Source: Flavobacteriales bacterium
GTDB lineage: Bacteria > Bacteroidota > Bacteroidia > Flavobacteriales_F > PHOS-HE28
Direction: 5' to 3'
Length of the DNA stretch: 40,549 bases
NCBI GenBank assembly: GCA_020437805.1
Contig: JAGQVV010000160.1
Coordinates: 1 to 40,549, forward strand
In this document: one piece after another, positions 9,216 to 16,879 of the stretch
Numbering within the stretch: the first letter of the stretch is position 1
Layout of the letters: every line of letters begins with the position of its first letter
Program-made: the position numbers and the translations under genes
The notes under the pieces: model-generated
Databases searched by the model: none
What the model saw: the letters and a program-made list of their open reading frames with translations, nothing else
What the model was told of the DNA's origin: nothing

Positions 9216-10199
9216 ATGCGCACAGTCCAGTTCCGTGAGGCCATAAATGAAGCGATGAGCGAGGAGATGCGCCGCGACCCGAACGTATTCCTGATGGGCG
9301 AGGAGGTGGCCGAGTACGATGGTGCCTACAAAGTGAGCAAAGGCATGTTGGCGGAGTTCGGGGCCGAACGCGTGATCGACACCCCGATCGCCGAACTGGG
9401 GTTCACAGCGATCGGCGTTGGGGCCGCCATGAACGGCTTGCGTCCGATCGTCGAATTCATGACCTGGAACTTTGCCGTGCTGGCCAGCGACCAGATCATC
9501 AACCACGCCGCGAAAATGCTGCAGATGAGTGGCGGCCAGTTCAACGTGCCCATCGTTTTCCGAGGAGGGAACGGCAGCGCAGGTCAGTTGGCCGCCACGC
9601 ATAGTCAGAGCTACGAGGCGATGTACAGCAACATCCCCGGCCTCAAGGTGATCACGCCGTATACGCCATACGATGCCAAAGGCCTGTTGAAAGCGGCCAT
9701 CCGCGACAACGACCCGGTGCTCTTCATGGAGAGCGAGCGCATGTATGGCGACAAGGGTGAGATCCCGGAGGGTGAATACCTCCTGCCGATCGGTGTGGCC
9801 GATATCAAGCGAGAAGGCAAGGACGTGACCATGATTTCCTTCGGCAAGATGATGAAAGTGGCGCTGGAAGCTGCTGAGGAACTGGCCAAAGAAGGCGTGG
9901 ATGCCGAGGTGATCGACCTGCGCACCATACGCCCCATGGACTATCCGACCATTCTCAAGAGCGTACGCAAGACCAACCGCTTGGTGGTGGTGGATGAGAA
10001 CTGGCCCATCGGAAGCATCAGCAGCGAAATAGCCTACCGCGTGCAAAAGGATGCCTTCGATCACCTCGATGCCCCAGTGTTGCGCGTGAATCAGGCCGAT
10101 ACCCCCCTGCCATTCACCCCGACCTTGATCGACGCGAGCCTGCCCAGCGTGGAGCGCACCGTGCGGGCCGTGAAGGAGGTGATGTACCTGGTGAAATAG
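9216..10199 (+). CDS. pdhB: pyruvate dehydrogenase E1 component, beta subunit
   Basis: This 327-residue protein is the beta chain of the alpha2-beta2 E1 that decarboxylates pyruvate with thiamine diphosphate. Family marks include MRTVQFREAINEAMSEEM, FLMGEEVAEYDGAYKVSKG (with the Glu that activates the cofactor), the PIVEFMTWNFAVLASDQI segment, FRGGNGSAGQLAATHSQS and the C-terminal transketolase domain with DLRTIRPMDYPTI and VVVDENWPIGSI. The frame is open back to 9072, but homologues start at MRTVQF and the -7 box at 9187-9194 lies inside the extension, so I use ATG 9216. The E1-alpha and E2 genes are not adjacent. A branched-chain or acetoin dehydrogenase beta chain is a less likely alternative. 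Confidence 0.94.
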   Translation: MRTVQFREAINEAMSEEMRRDPNVFLMGEEVAEYDGAYKVSKGMLAEFGAERVIDTPIAELGFTAIGVGAAMNGLRPIVEFMTWNFAVLASDQIINHAAKMLQMSGGQFNVPIVFRGGNGSAGQLAATHSQSYEAMYSNIPGLKVITPYTPYDAKGLLKAAIRDNDPVLFMESERMYGDKGEIPEGEYLLPIGVADIKREGKDVTMISFGKMMKVALEAAEELAKEGVDAEVIDLRTIRPMDYPTILKSVRKTNRLVVVDENWPIGSISSEIAYRVQKDAFDHLDAPVLRVNQADTPLPFTPTLIDASLPSVERTVRAVKEVMYLVK

Positions 10200-10203
10200 G
10201 ATC

Positions 10204-10308
10204 CAGGTGGCAGAAAGCAGGCGCTGGAGGCAACAGCACCTCCGTCGCTACTCGCACATTGTCCCTTACGGGTCGTTCTTGCTGCTTGCCTTTGCCACTT
10301 GCCACCTG
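10204..10308. repeat. imperfect long inverted repeat and quasi-tandem TTGCC heptamers between pdhB and hppA
   Basis: CAGGTGGCA (10204-10212) with AAGCAG (10215-10220) is complementary to CTGCTT (10282-10287) with TGCCACCTG (10300-10308). The right arm is built from 6-7 base near-repeats of the type TTGCCNN between about 10279 and 10308. In the loop a small GGAGG/CCTCC hairpin is present. There is no T-run, so it is not a standard terminator. Confidence 0.45.
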
Positions 10309-10311
10309 ACC

Positions 10312-10339
10312 TTGAGTTAACAACCGTTTCCTATTTTCG
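10312..10339 (+). promoter_or_regulatory. promoter of hppA
   Basis: A -33 TTG at 10312-10314 is separated by 17 bases from TATTTTCG at 10332-10339, the TAnnTTCG variant of the Bacteroidota -7 box. It predicts a leader of about 65 bases before the ATG at 10409. Confidence 0.6.
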
Positions 10340-10408
10340 CGCCCGCTTTCGTCCAAGGGGGACGGAAGGCGCTGAAGGACAAGAGCATACACAACTTAGA
10401 ACGAAGTA

Positions 10409-12646
10409 ATGGGAAGTGAACTGATGTACTACATCCCCGTAATGGGATTGATCGGCCTCATCGTGATGGTCGGGAAGGCCATGTGGGTGAGCAAGCAGGA
10501 TGCGGGGGATGCCAACATGCAAGAACTCGCTGGCTTCATCGCCCGCGGAGCAAGTGCCTTCTTGAAGGCCGAATGGAAGGTATTGGGCGTGTTCGCAATC
10601 ATCGCAGCAGCGTTGTTGGCTTGGAGCGGCACGTTGCACGAGAACAGCGACTGGGTCATCGCTATCGCCTTCATGATCGGGGCCTTCTTCAGTGCATTCG
10701 CGGGTTGGATCGGCATGAACATCGCCACCAAGGCCAATGTCCGAACCACGCAGGCTGCACGCACCAGTTTGAAGAAAGCGTTGCAGGTCTCTTTCAATGG
10801 TGGTGCCGTGATGGGCCTCGGTGTTGCTGGCCTTGCAGTGGTCGGTTTGAGCACGCTCTTCATTGTATTCCTCGGGATGTACGTTACCGATGGCGATGCG
10901 AACGGCCAGCAAATGATGAAGTGCCTTGAAGTACTCGCAGGCTTCAGCCTCGGCGCCGAGAGCATCGCACTGTTCGCTCGTGTTGGTGGAGGTATCTACA
11001 CCAAGGCCGCCGATGTGGGTGCCGATCTCGTGGGTAAGGTGGAGGCAGGGATCCCTGAGGATGATGCGCGGAATCCCGCTACCATCGCCGATAACGTGGG
11101 TGATAACGTAGGCGATGTCGCCGGCATGGGCGCAGACCTTTTCGGTAGTTACGTGGCTACGATGCTCGCGACGATGGTACTCGGTCGTGAGGTGGTCAGC
11201 GCCGACAACTTCGGTGGCATGGCCCCGATCCTGTTACCGATGGTGATCGCAGGTCTCGGCGTGTTGTTCAGTATCCTTGGAACGCTCTTCGTCCGCATCA
11301 ACAAGGACACCGATAGTGTGATGAACGCATTGAACCTGGGCAACTGGGGGTCGATGGTGCTCGTTGCGATCAGCAGCTACTTCCTGGTGGATTGGATGCT
11401 TCCAGAGACCATGCAGTTCGTACGCAACGGAGTATCCGTGGACGTGACCAGCATGAACGTCTTCTGGGCGATCATGCTCGGTCTGGTGGTCGGCACCTTG
11501 ATGAGCATGGTGACCGAGTACTACACGAGCATGGGTCGCCGTCCGGTGGACAGTATCGTGCAAAAGAGCGGCACGGGACACGGCACCAATGTGATCGGTG
11601 GTCTCGCTATGGGCATGGAAAGCACGGTGTTGCCGATCCTGATCCTCGCTGCCGGCATCTGGGGCTCGTTCAGCCTCGCTGGTATGTACGGCGTGGCGAT
11701 CGCGGCGGCAGGCATGATGGCCACAACGGCCATGCAGCTCGCCATCGACGCGTTCGGTCCGATCGCTGACAACGCCGGTGGTATCGCCGAGATGAGCGGA
11801 CTCCCGAAAGAGGTTCGTGAGCGCACCGACAACTTGGACGCCGTGGGTAACACGACCGCAGCCACTGGTAAGGGCTTCGCGATCGCTTCCGCTGCCTTGA
11901 CCGCGCTCGCGCTCTTCGCGGCATACGTCGGAATGTCCGGCATCACCGGTATCGACATATACAAGGCCGATGTATTGGCCATGTTGTTCGTTGGCGGAAT
12001 GATCCCCTTCTTCTTCAGCAGCCTCGCCATCAGCGCTGTGGGCAAGGCGGCCATGGACATGGTGAAGGAGGTTCGTCGCCAGTTCCGCGAGATCCCTGGG
12101 ATCATGGAAGGAAAGGCCAAGCCTGAATATGAGAAGTGTGTTGCCATCAGTACCAAGGCGTCGATCCGCGAGATGATCGCTCCCGGTGCATTGGCTCTGA
12201 TCTCCCCCTTGCTCGTGGGGTTCCTCGCAGGACCGGAAGCCTTAGGAGGATTGCTCGCCGGTATCACCGTCAGTGGTGTGCTCATGGGCATGTTCCAGAA
12301 CAACGCCGGTGGCGCTTGGGACAATGCGAAGAAGAGCTTCGAGAAGGGAGTGGTTATCGACGGCAAGGAATTCAAGAAAGGCAGCGAGCCGCACAAGGCC
12401 GCAGTGACGGGTGATACGGTAGGCGATCCGTTCAAGGACACCTCCGGGCCTTCGATGAACATCCTCATCAAATTGACCTCGATCGTGGCGTTGATCATTG
12501 CACCGCACATCAACGAGGGTGGGCACGATGTTGCTCCGATGCACCACGATCACGAGGGGCACGACCACGGTCATGACCATAGCGCATTGCCATTGGATCA
12601 AGCCCCAATTGCTGCTAAGACCTTGTCGTTGAGCGATCGTTTCTGA
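10409..12646 (+). CDS. hppA: membrane-bound pyrophosphatase (ion-pumping), K+-dependent type
   Basis: The 745-residue inner-membrane protein couples pyrophosphate hydrolysis to outward pumping of H+ or Na+. The substrate loop DVGADLVGKVEAGIPEDD begins at residue 202 and is followed by NPATIADNVGDNVGDVAG, both hallmark acidic clusters; a third, GDTVGDPFKDTSGPSMN, lies near the end. In GNTTAATGKGF the position that is Lys in K+-independent enzymes is Ala484, with Gly487, so the K+-dependent class is inferred. After the last membrane segment there is a tail with eight His in 22 residues (GGHDVAPMHHDHEG, HDHGHDHS), unusual for the family and expected to face the periplasm. It is transcribed alone: promoter at 10312-10339, strong terminator at 12664. 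Confidence 0.97.
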   Translation: MGSELMYYIPVMGLIGLIVMVGKAMWVSKQDAGDANMQELAGFIARGASAFLKAEWKVLGVFAIIAAALLAWSGTLHENSDWVIAIAFMIGAFFSAFAGWIGMNIATKANVRTTQAARTSLKKALQVSFNGGAVMGLGVAGLAVVGLSTLFIVFLGMYVTDGDANGQQMMKCLEVLAGFSLGAESIALFARVGGGIYTKAADVGADLVGKVEAGIPEDDARNPATIADNVGDNVGDVAGMGADLFGSYVATMLATMVLGREVVSADNFGGMAPILLPMVIAGLGVLFSILGTLFVRINKDTDSVMNALNLGNWGSMVLVAISSYFLVDWMLPETMQFVRNGVSVDVTSMNVFWAIMLGLVVGTLMSMVTEYYTSMGRRPVDSIVQKSGTGHGTNVIGGLAMGMESTVLPILILAAGIWGSFSLAGMYGVAIAAAGMMATTAMQLAIDAFGPIADNAGGIAEMSGLPKEVRERTDNLDAVGNTTAATGKGFAIASAALTALALFAAYVGMSGITGIDIYKADVLAMLFVGGMIPFFFSSLAISAVGKAAMDMVKEVRRQFREIPGIMEGKAKPEYEKCVAISTKASIREMIAPGALALISPLLVGFLAGPEALGGLLAGITVSGVLMGMFQNNAGGAWDNAKKSFEKGVVIDGKEFKKGSEPHKAAVTGDTVGDPFKDTSGPSMNILIKLTSIVALIIAPHINEGGHDVAPMHHDHEGHDHGHDHSALPLDQAPIAAKTLSLSDRF

Positions 12647-12663
12647 TGGACCTACGGATCATG

Positions 12664-12697
12664 AAGCCCCGATGATACCACGTCATCGGGGCTTTTC
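12664..12697 (+). terminator. intrinsic terminator of hppA
   Basis: A perfect 12-base stem (AAGCCCCGATGA at 12664-12675 with TCATCGGGGCTT at 12683-12694), 7-base loop, followed by TT and C. It starts 18 bases after the hppA stop codon. Confidence 0.85.
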
Positions 12698-12862
12698 GTT
12701 ACTGCTTCTCCATTGTAATGGCCGAAGTCGGTCATGTCCTGATCGCGTTCAAAGGGTGATGCACGTATGTCGATCCCGAACTTGGGAGCATCGATAACCA
12801 GAGCGGGTCGCTGGCTACCGTCTTCGCCACGTAGTGAAGGAGCGGTGGTAATACTGACAATG
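12698..12862. other. non-coding stretch between the hppA and deoxynucleoside kinase terminators
   Basis: About 165 bases lie between two convergent terminators. An open minus-strand frame (12652-12879, 75 codons) covers it, but it begins inside one terminator stem and ends beside the other and resembles no family I know, so I do not call it a gene. Confidence 0.5.
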
Positions 12863-12890
12863 AAGAAGCCCCATCCCAAGGATGGGGCTT
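12863..12890 (-). terminator. intrinsic terminator of the deoxynucleoside kinase gene
   Basis: GAAGCCCCATCC and GGATGGGGCTTC form a perfect 12-base stem around a 3-base loop. On the minus strand it is followed by TTCATTGTC and lies 26 bases after the kinase stop codon. The other strand has no T-run. Confidence 0.75.
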
Positions 12891-12915
12891 CGCAGGTTCG
12901 ATCGCGCGGCTCGGG

Positions 12916-13617
12916 TTATTTCTTCTTCACCACCTTCTTGGCCGCCTTCTTGGCCTTGTTCCGCGGTGCCGCCTTTTCCAAGCCCTTCGCTTCGTCGTCC
13001 ATCGGGAACAGACCGTGTATCTCCGCATCGATCTTGTTGATGATCCGGCCTAGATCCTCCCGGTTGTTGTGGAAGCTATTGTCCTCCACATCAATGATCA
13101 ACAGTTTACCCTTGTCATACGTCTGCACCCAAGCCTCGTACCGCTCGTTCAAACGCTTCAGGTAATCGATGCTGATGCTGTTCTCATATTCTCTGCCGCG
13201 CTCGCTGATCTGCTTCACCAGCTTTTCCACGGGTGCTTGCAGGTAGATCATCAGGTCGGGCGGAGTGATCGCATTGTCCATGTTCTCGAACAAGCGGAAG
13301 TAATTCTCGAAATCACGCGTGGTCATCAGTCCCATCGCGTGCAGATTCGGTGCGAAGATGTACGCATCCTCATAGATCGTGCGGTCCTGGATCACATTGC
13401 GCCCGCTCCGCCGGATCTCCAACAATTGCTCGAAACGGGAATTAAGGAAGAAGATCTGCAAGTTGAAGCTCCACCGCTGCATGTCCTTGTAGAAGTCGAA
13501 CAAGTAGGGGTTGTTGTCCACGGCTTCCTGCAACTGGTCCCATTTATAGTGCTTGGCCAGCAATTGTGTGAGGGTGGTTTTTCCGGAGCCGATATTGCCT
13601 GCGATCGCGATATGCAT
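12916..13617 (-). CDS. deoxynucleoside kinase (dAK/dGK family) with Lys/Ala-rich C-terminal tail
   Basis: This cytoplasmic salvage enzyme phosphorylates deoxynucleosides to monophosphates with ATP. The P-loop GNIGSGKT is at residues 7-14; NPYLFDFYKD, the WSFNLQIFFLNSRFEQL helix, the DRTIYEDAYIFA motif (equivalent to the DRS/ERS motif) and the lid GREYENSISIDYLKRL are all in family order. The catalytic core ends near residue 205. It is followed by a basic tail (KAAPRNKAKKAAKKVVKKK) that looks histone H1-like and is not part of the usual enzyme, giving 233 residues. A second paralogue lies at 20618-21247. A -7 box (TATCTTCG) is 36 bases upstream. Substrate choice between purine and pyrimidine nucleosides cannot be told from sequence alone. 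Confidence 0.94.
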   Translation of the reverse strand: MHIAIAGNIGSGKTTLTQLLAKHYKWDQLQEAVDNNPYLFDFYKDMQRWSFNLQIFFLNSRFEQLLEIRRSGRNVIQDRTIYEDAYIFAPNLHAMGLMTTRDFENYFRLFENMDNAITPPDLMIYLQAPVEKLVKQISERGREYENSISIDYLKRLNERYEAWVQTYDKGKLLIIDVEDNSFHNNREDLGRIINKIDAEIHGLFPMDDEAKGLEKAAPRNKAKKAAKKVVKKK

Positions 13618-13652
13618 GGTGTGGTTTGAGGGGCCTTTGGAAGAGGGAGCTG

Positions 13653-13660
13653 CGAAGATA
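13653..13660 (-). promoter_or_regulatory. -7 promoter box of deoxynucleoside kinase
   Basis: The minus strand reads TATCTTCG (TAnnTTCG type), ending 36 bases before the start codon at 13617. Confidence 0.45.
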
Positions 13661-13706
13661 TCCGACCATGCCGTTCGGCAGGCCGATGTGGAAAAGTCAT
13701 GGTGGA

Positions 13707-14510
13707 TCAGCGCTTTGTCTCCACGTCCTCGATCACGATACCCTCTACCGTTCGCATGTACAGTCTGCCACGCTCAACGCGAACATCGATCACCTTGCCG
13801 ATCAGGTCCTCTGGAAGGGTGTGCTCGGTAATGGCGAAGGAACGCATGTCGTAAACGAACAAGCGACCCCCTGAAAAGTAATAGAGCGCGTTGCCGCGTA
13901 CCTCGAAACAATCCGCCCCTTTGATCGGGATCGTTCTGGCGTACGTGCCGAAGAGGTCGAACACGAGGATACCTTCCGCTGGGTCGTTCACGTACAACCA
14001 ACTGTCGAACTCCTGCATGGCCACCGGTGACGGTGTGATCCCCAACAATTGATCCAATCGCCCGGTGTTGGCCAGTACACGTAGTTGAGGGTCCACCCGG
14101 ATCAATGCCAGTTCCCGTTGATCGAAGAACCAGAAGGCGTTCTGTACACCGACACAGGCAAGCACCACTTGCGTAAAGCCCGATCGTGGCAGGTTCAGTA
14201 CACTTCCCTGAAGGCTCAACGTATTGTCCAACATGGCCAGTTGCCCTTGTTCGGTGGAGAAGACCATCGGTTTCAAGGAGTAGAAGGCATCGAGGATATT
14301 GATCCGTCCGAAGGTCTTCACGCTGTTGCGCATGGTGGTAGCGCCTTTCAGATCGTACAGTTCAAGCACATCACCACGCAATACGTAGATGTTTCCGATC
14401 TCGTCGGTGGTGAACAGGTCGCACCCCCCTTCGATCACGAGCCTTTCTTGGGCGTTCGTAAGCATCATGGCAAGGATGCCGATGATCGTGAGGACGGTTC
14501 GGATGGGCAT
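13707..14510 (-). CDS. exported beta-propeller-like protein of unknown function
   Basis: The 267-residue product starts with a signal peptide (MPIRTVLTIIGILAMMLTNAQ, likely cleaved near NAQ) and has no other membrane segment. The mature part is a run of short beta strands with repeats such as FTTDEIGNIYVLRGDVLELYD, KPMVFSTEQGQLAMLD, FWFFDQRELALIRVD, YVNDPAEGILVFDLFGTYART and YYFSGGRLFVYDMR, consistent with a five- or six-bladed propeller. I know no named family. Its start codon overlaps the stop of the GH3 gene by one base (TGATG), so it is translated by coupling with that enzyme. A partner role outside the inner membrane is possible but not shown. Confidence 0.8.
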   Translation of the reverse strand: MPIRTVLTIIGILAMMLTNAQERLVIEGGCDLFTTDEIGNIYVLRGDVLELYDLKGATTMRNSVKTFGRINILDAFYSLKPMVFSTEQGQLAMLDNTLSLQGSVLNLPRSGFTQVVLACVGVQNAFWFFDQRELALIRVDPQLRVLANTGRLDQLLGITPSPVAMQEFDSWLYVNDPAEGILVFDLFGTYARTIPIKGADCFEVRGNALYYFSGGRLFVYDMRSFAITEHTLPEDLIGKVIDVRVERGRLYMRTVEGIVIEDVETKR

Positions 14511-16021
14511 CAGCTTTCTACGGGTTCAAGCAGGCTTTCCAGGATCACACGATCGTTGCACAATCGCGGTACCTTGTTCTGTCCGCCCAATTTTCCGCGC
14601 TGTTTCATCCACGCATAGAACGTGCCATTCGGTACCACATGCACCAACGGGGAGCGCATGGCGATATCGCCACGTCGTTTGGCATCGTAGTCGGAGTTGA
14701 GCGAACGCATGGTGCGGTCCAAGGCCTCGATGAACGCGCCGAGGTCCGATGGTGCTTTGGCGAACTCCACCAGCCATTCGTGCCCACCGGAGCCACCATT
14801 CTCCATGAAGATCGGCGCGGCGGTGTACTCGTTCAACACGGCACCTGTGGCATCGCATGCCGCTTCAATGCCGCGATCGGCGTTCTCCACGATCAGTTCT
14901 TCGCCGAAGGCATTGATGAAGCTCTTGGTGCGCCCGCTCACCTGGACCCGGTGCGGACGCAGGCTGGTGAAGCGCACCGTGTCCCCTGGCATGTAACGCC
15001 ACAGGCCACTGTTGGTGCTGATCACGATGGCATAGGACGGACCCACTTCCACCTCGTCAAGCAGAAGTGTGCGTGGCTTTACCTTGCCCACTTCATCCAG
15101 AGGCATGAATTCGTAGAATATGCCATAGTCCAACATCAAAAGCATGTCCTCGGCTCCTGCCCGGTCCTGGATCGCAAAGGAGCCCTCGGAGGCGTTGTAG
15201 CTCTCGAGGTAGTTCATGGATGACGACGGGATCAAGGCTTCGAACTGTGCCCGGTACGGCCTGAAGCTGACACCACCGTGCATGAAGAGTTCCAGGTTGG
15301 GCCATACTTCCAGGATGTTCTTCTTGCCCGTCAGCTCAAGGATCCGACGCAGTAGCACCAGCGTCCAACTGGGGACACCGGCAATGCAGCGCACATCCTC
15401 GCGCATCGTCTCCCTCGCCATCTGCTCGATCTTCACCTCCCAGTTGTCCAGCAAGGCGGTCTCGATCACGGGCGTGCGACGCACCTCCACCCACAAGGGC
15501 AAATTGCGGATGATGATCGCGGAAAGGTCGCCGGAATAAGCGTCGGCACGGAACTGCTCGATGTTGCTGCTGCCACCAACGACCAGGCTCATACCTTGGT
15601 ATAGCTTGCTCTCCGGGTATTGCTGATAATGGAATGCGATCAGGTCCTTGCCACCTTTGTAGTGGCAATCCTCCAGGGCCTCACGGCTCACGGGAATGAA
15701 CTTGCTCCGGTCGCCGGTCGTCCCGCTGCTTTTGGCGAACCAACGGATATCCGTTGGCCAAAGCAGATTCTGTTGGCCTTTGCGAAGACGTTCCACATAA
15801 GGCTTCACATCCTCATAGTCCTGTACGGGCACCACCGCACGGAAATGGTCCGGGTCGGTGATCGAGGCGTAGTTGTATTTCCGCCCCCATTCCGTGTACC
15901 GCGCAGCCTGAAGGAGGGCATGGAACACCTCCAACTGGGCCATCCGCGGGTGCTCACGGAACAACTCGATCTGCTGCAGCCGTTTGTTGATGAGGAAGGA
16001 GACGAGCGCGTTCAAGGGCAT
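14510..16021 (-). CDS. GH3 auxin-responsive-promoter family protein (acyl-acid amido synthetase-like)
   Basis: The 503-residue protein belongs to the GH3 branch of the ANL superfamily. Plant members adenylate carboxylic acids such as indole-acetate or jasmonate and join them to amino acids; the natural substrate of the bacterial members is unknown. The ATP motif SSGTTGDRSK is at 98-107, the second motif is in LESYNASEGSFAIQD, and the C-terminal domain begins near VRFTSLRPHRVQVSGRTKSFINAFGEELIVEN, where the Arg-Thr-Lys and Glu pattern matches the hinge region. It is 70-100 residues shorter than plant GH3s, as is usual in Bacteroidota. It is coupled to the propeller protein downstream and divergent from DUF2797 across a 63-base region holding a symmetric promoter-like repeat. 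Confidence 0.92.
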   Translation of the reverse strand: MPLNALVSFLINKRLQQIELFREHPRMAQLEVFHALLQAARYTEWGRKYNYASITDPDHFRAVVPVQDYEDVKPYVERLRKGQQNLLWPTDIRWFAKSSGTTGDRSKFIPVSREALEDCHYKGGKDLIAFHYQQYPESKLYQGMSLVVGGSSNIEQFRADAYSGDLSAIIIRNLPLWVEVRRTPVIETALLDNWEVKIEQMARETMREDVRCIAGVPSWTLVLLRRILELTGKKNILEVWPNLELFMHGGVSFRPYRAQFEALIPSSSMNYLESYNASEGSFAIQDRAGAEDMLLMLDYGIFYEFMPLDEVGKVKPRTLLLDEVEVGPSYAIVISTNSGLWRYMPGDTVRFTSLRPHRVQVSGRTKSFINAFGEELIVENADRGIEAACDATGAVLNEYTAAPIFMENGGSGGHEWLVEFAKAPSDLGAFIEALDRTMRSLNSDYDAKRRGDIAMRSPLVHVVPNGTFYAWMKQRGKLGGQNKVPRLCNDRVILESLLEPVES

Positions 16022-16051
16022 GCCGAATGGGAGAGGGCGAAGATCGCATCC

Positions 16052-16071
16052 TATCTTCAGCCCTGAAGATA
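16052..16071. promoter_or_regulatory. perfect inverted repeat with two opposed -7-like boxes (GH3 / DUF2797 divergent promoter)
   Basis: TATCTTCAG, two bases, CTGAAGATA: 9-base arms with perfect symmetry. Each strand reads TATCTTCA, close to TAnnTTTG. The plus box ends 26 bases before the DUF2797 start at 16085; the minus box ends 43 bases before the GH3 start at 16021. Confidence 0.45.
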
Positions 16072-16084
16072 CGCAGCGAACGAA

Positions 16085-16879
16085 ATGAACAAAGGGTCAC
16101 CCTTGAAGAAGATGCTCGCCGGGTTCGATGGGGAGGTGCGCTATGCCATTCCATTGGCCTCGGGGACGGTGGAACTGGCCTCTCGTATCGGCGAGGAGTT
16201 CGGCCTGCGTGCAACGGGTGTCCTCAGCTGTGTGAGCTGTGGGAGAAAGGTGAAGAAGTTGTTCGGGCAGGGGTTCTGTTTTCCGTGTTTACAGAACGCT
16301 CCCGAAGCCGCCGAGTGCATCGTCCGACCCGAACTGTGCAGGGCGCATCTGGGCGAAGGCCGTGATCCAGAATGGGAGGTGTCGCACCATGCCACCGAGC
16401 ATGTCGTATACCTGAGCATTACCGGCGGGATCAAGGTCGGGATAACCCGATCCACGCAAGTGCCGGTTCGCTGGATCGACCAAGGGGCTGTAGCTGCACT
16501 CGTGATCGCACGGGTGCCGTACCGTCAACTGGCAGGGCTGATCGAGGTTGACTTGAAACGTGCTTTCGCGGATCGGACCAATTGGCGAGCGATGTTGAAG
16601 AAGGTCCCCATTGACCACACCGCGTTGCTGAAAGCGCGTGATCTCGCGTTCGATACCTTGCGTCCCGACCTTCATCAGCACTTGCTCTCCGGTGAGGTCC
16701 CGTTGGATATCAACTATCCTGTTCTCGCTTATCCGCCGAAGCTGACCAGCGTTTCACTCTTGAAGTCCCCCGAAGTATGGGGTCGATTGATGGGGGTGAA
16801 AGGCCAATATCTCATGTGGGAGGATGGCCGTGTGTTGAATGTCCGCAACCAGAGCGGCATACATGTGGAGGTCCTATGA
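16085..16879 (+). CDS. DUF2797 protein (zinc-ribbon plus GIY-YIG-like core)
   Basis: The 264-residue product belongs to DUF2797, conserved and uncharacterised in Bacteroidota and Actinobacteria. Four cysteines in two pairs, CVSC (about 49-52) and CFPC (about 65-68), form a likely zinc ribbon with surrounding Lys residues (GRKVKKLFGQGF). The later VVYLSITGGIKVGITRSTQVPVRWIDQGA stretch resembles a GIY-YIG nuclease-like strand and helix, a known observation for this family that I recall rather than can test. A nucleic-acid role is plausible. Its TGA overlaps the ATG of the next gene by four bases, an odd pairing because that product is secreted. The start MNKGSPLKKM lies just downstream of the divergent repeat. 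Confidence 0.9.
   Translation: MNKGSPLKKMLAGFDGEVRYAIPLASGTVELASRIGEEFGLRATGVLSCVSCGRKVKKLFGQGFCFPCLQNAPEAAECIVRPELCRAHLGEGRDPEWEVSHHATEHVVYLSITGGIKVGITRSTQVPVRWIDQGAVAALVIARVPYRQLAGLIEVDLKRAFADRTNWRAMLKKVPIDHTALLKARDLAFDTLRPDLHQHLLSGEVPLDINYPVLAYPPKLTSVSLLKSPEVWGRLMGVKGQYLMWEDGRVLNVRNQSGIHVEVL

Noticed and set aside
9186-10064. 292-codon minus-strand frame inside pdhB
   Set aside because: It is antisense to a clear E1-beta gene; His-rich shadow composition.
11521-12513. 330-codon minus-strand open frame inside hppA
   Set aside because: It is an antisense shadow created by the codon bias of hppA; the composition is Ala/Pro/Ile-rich with no family resemblance.
12652-12879. 75-codon minus-strand frame between hppA and the deoxynucleoside kinase
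   Set aside because: It starts inside one terminator and ends against another, and has no recognisable similarity.
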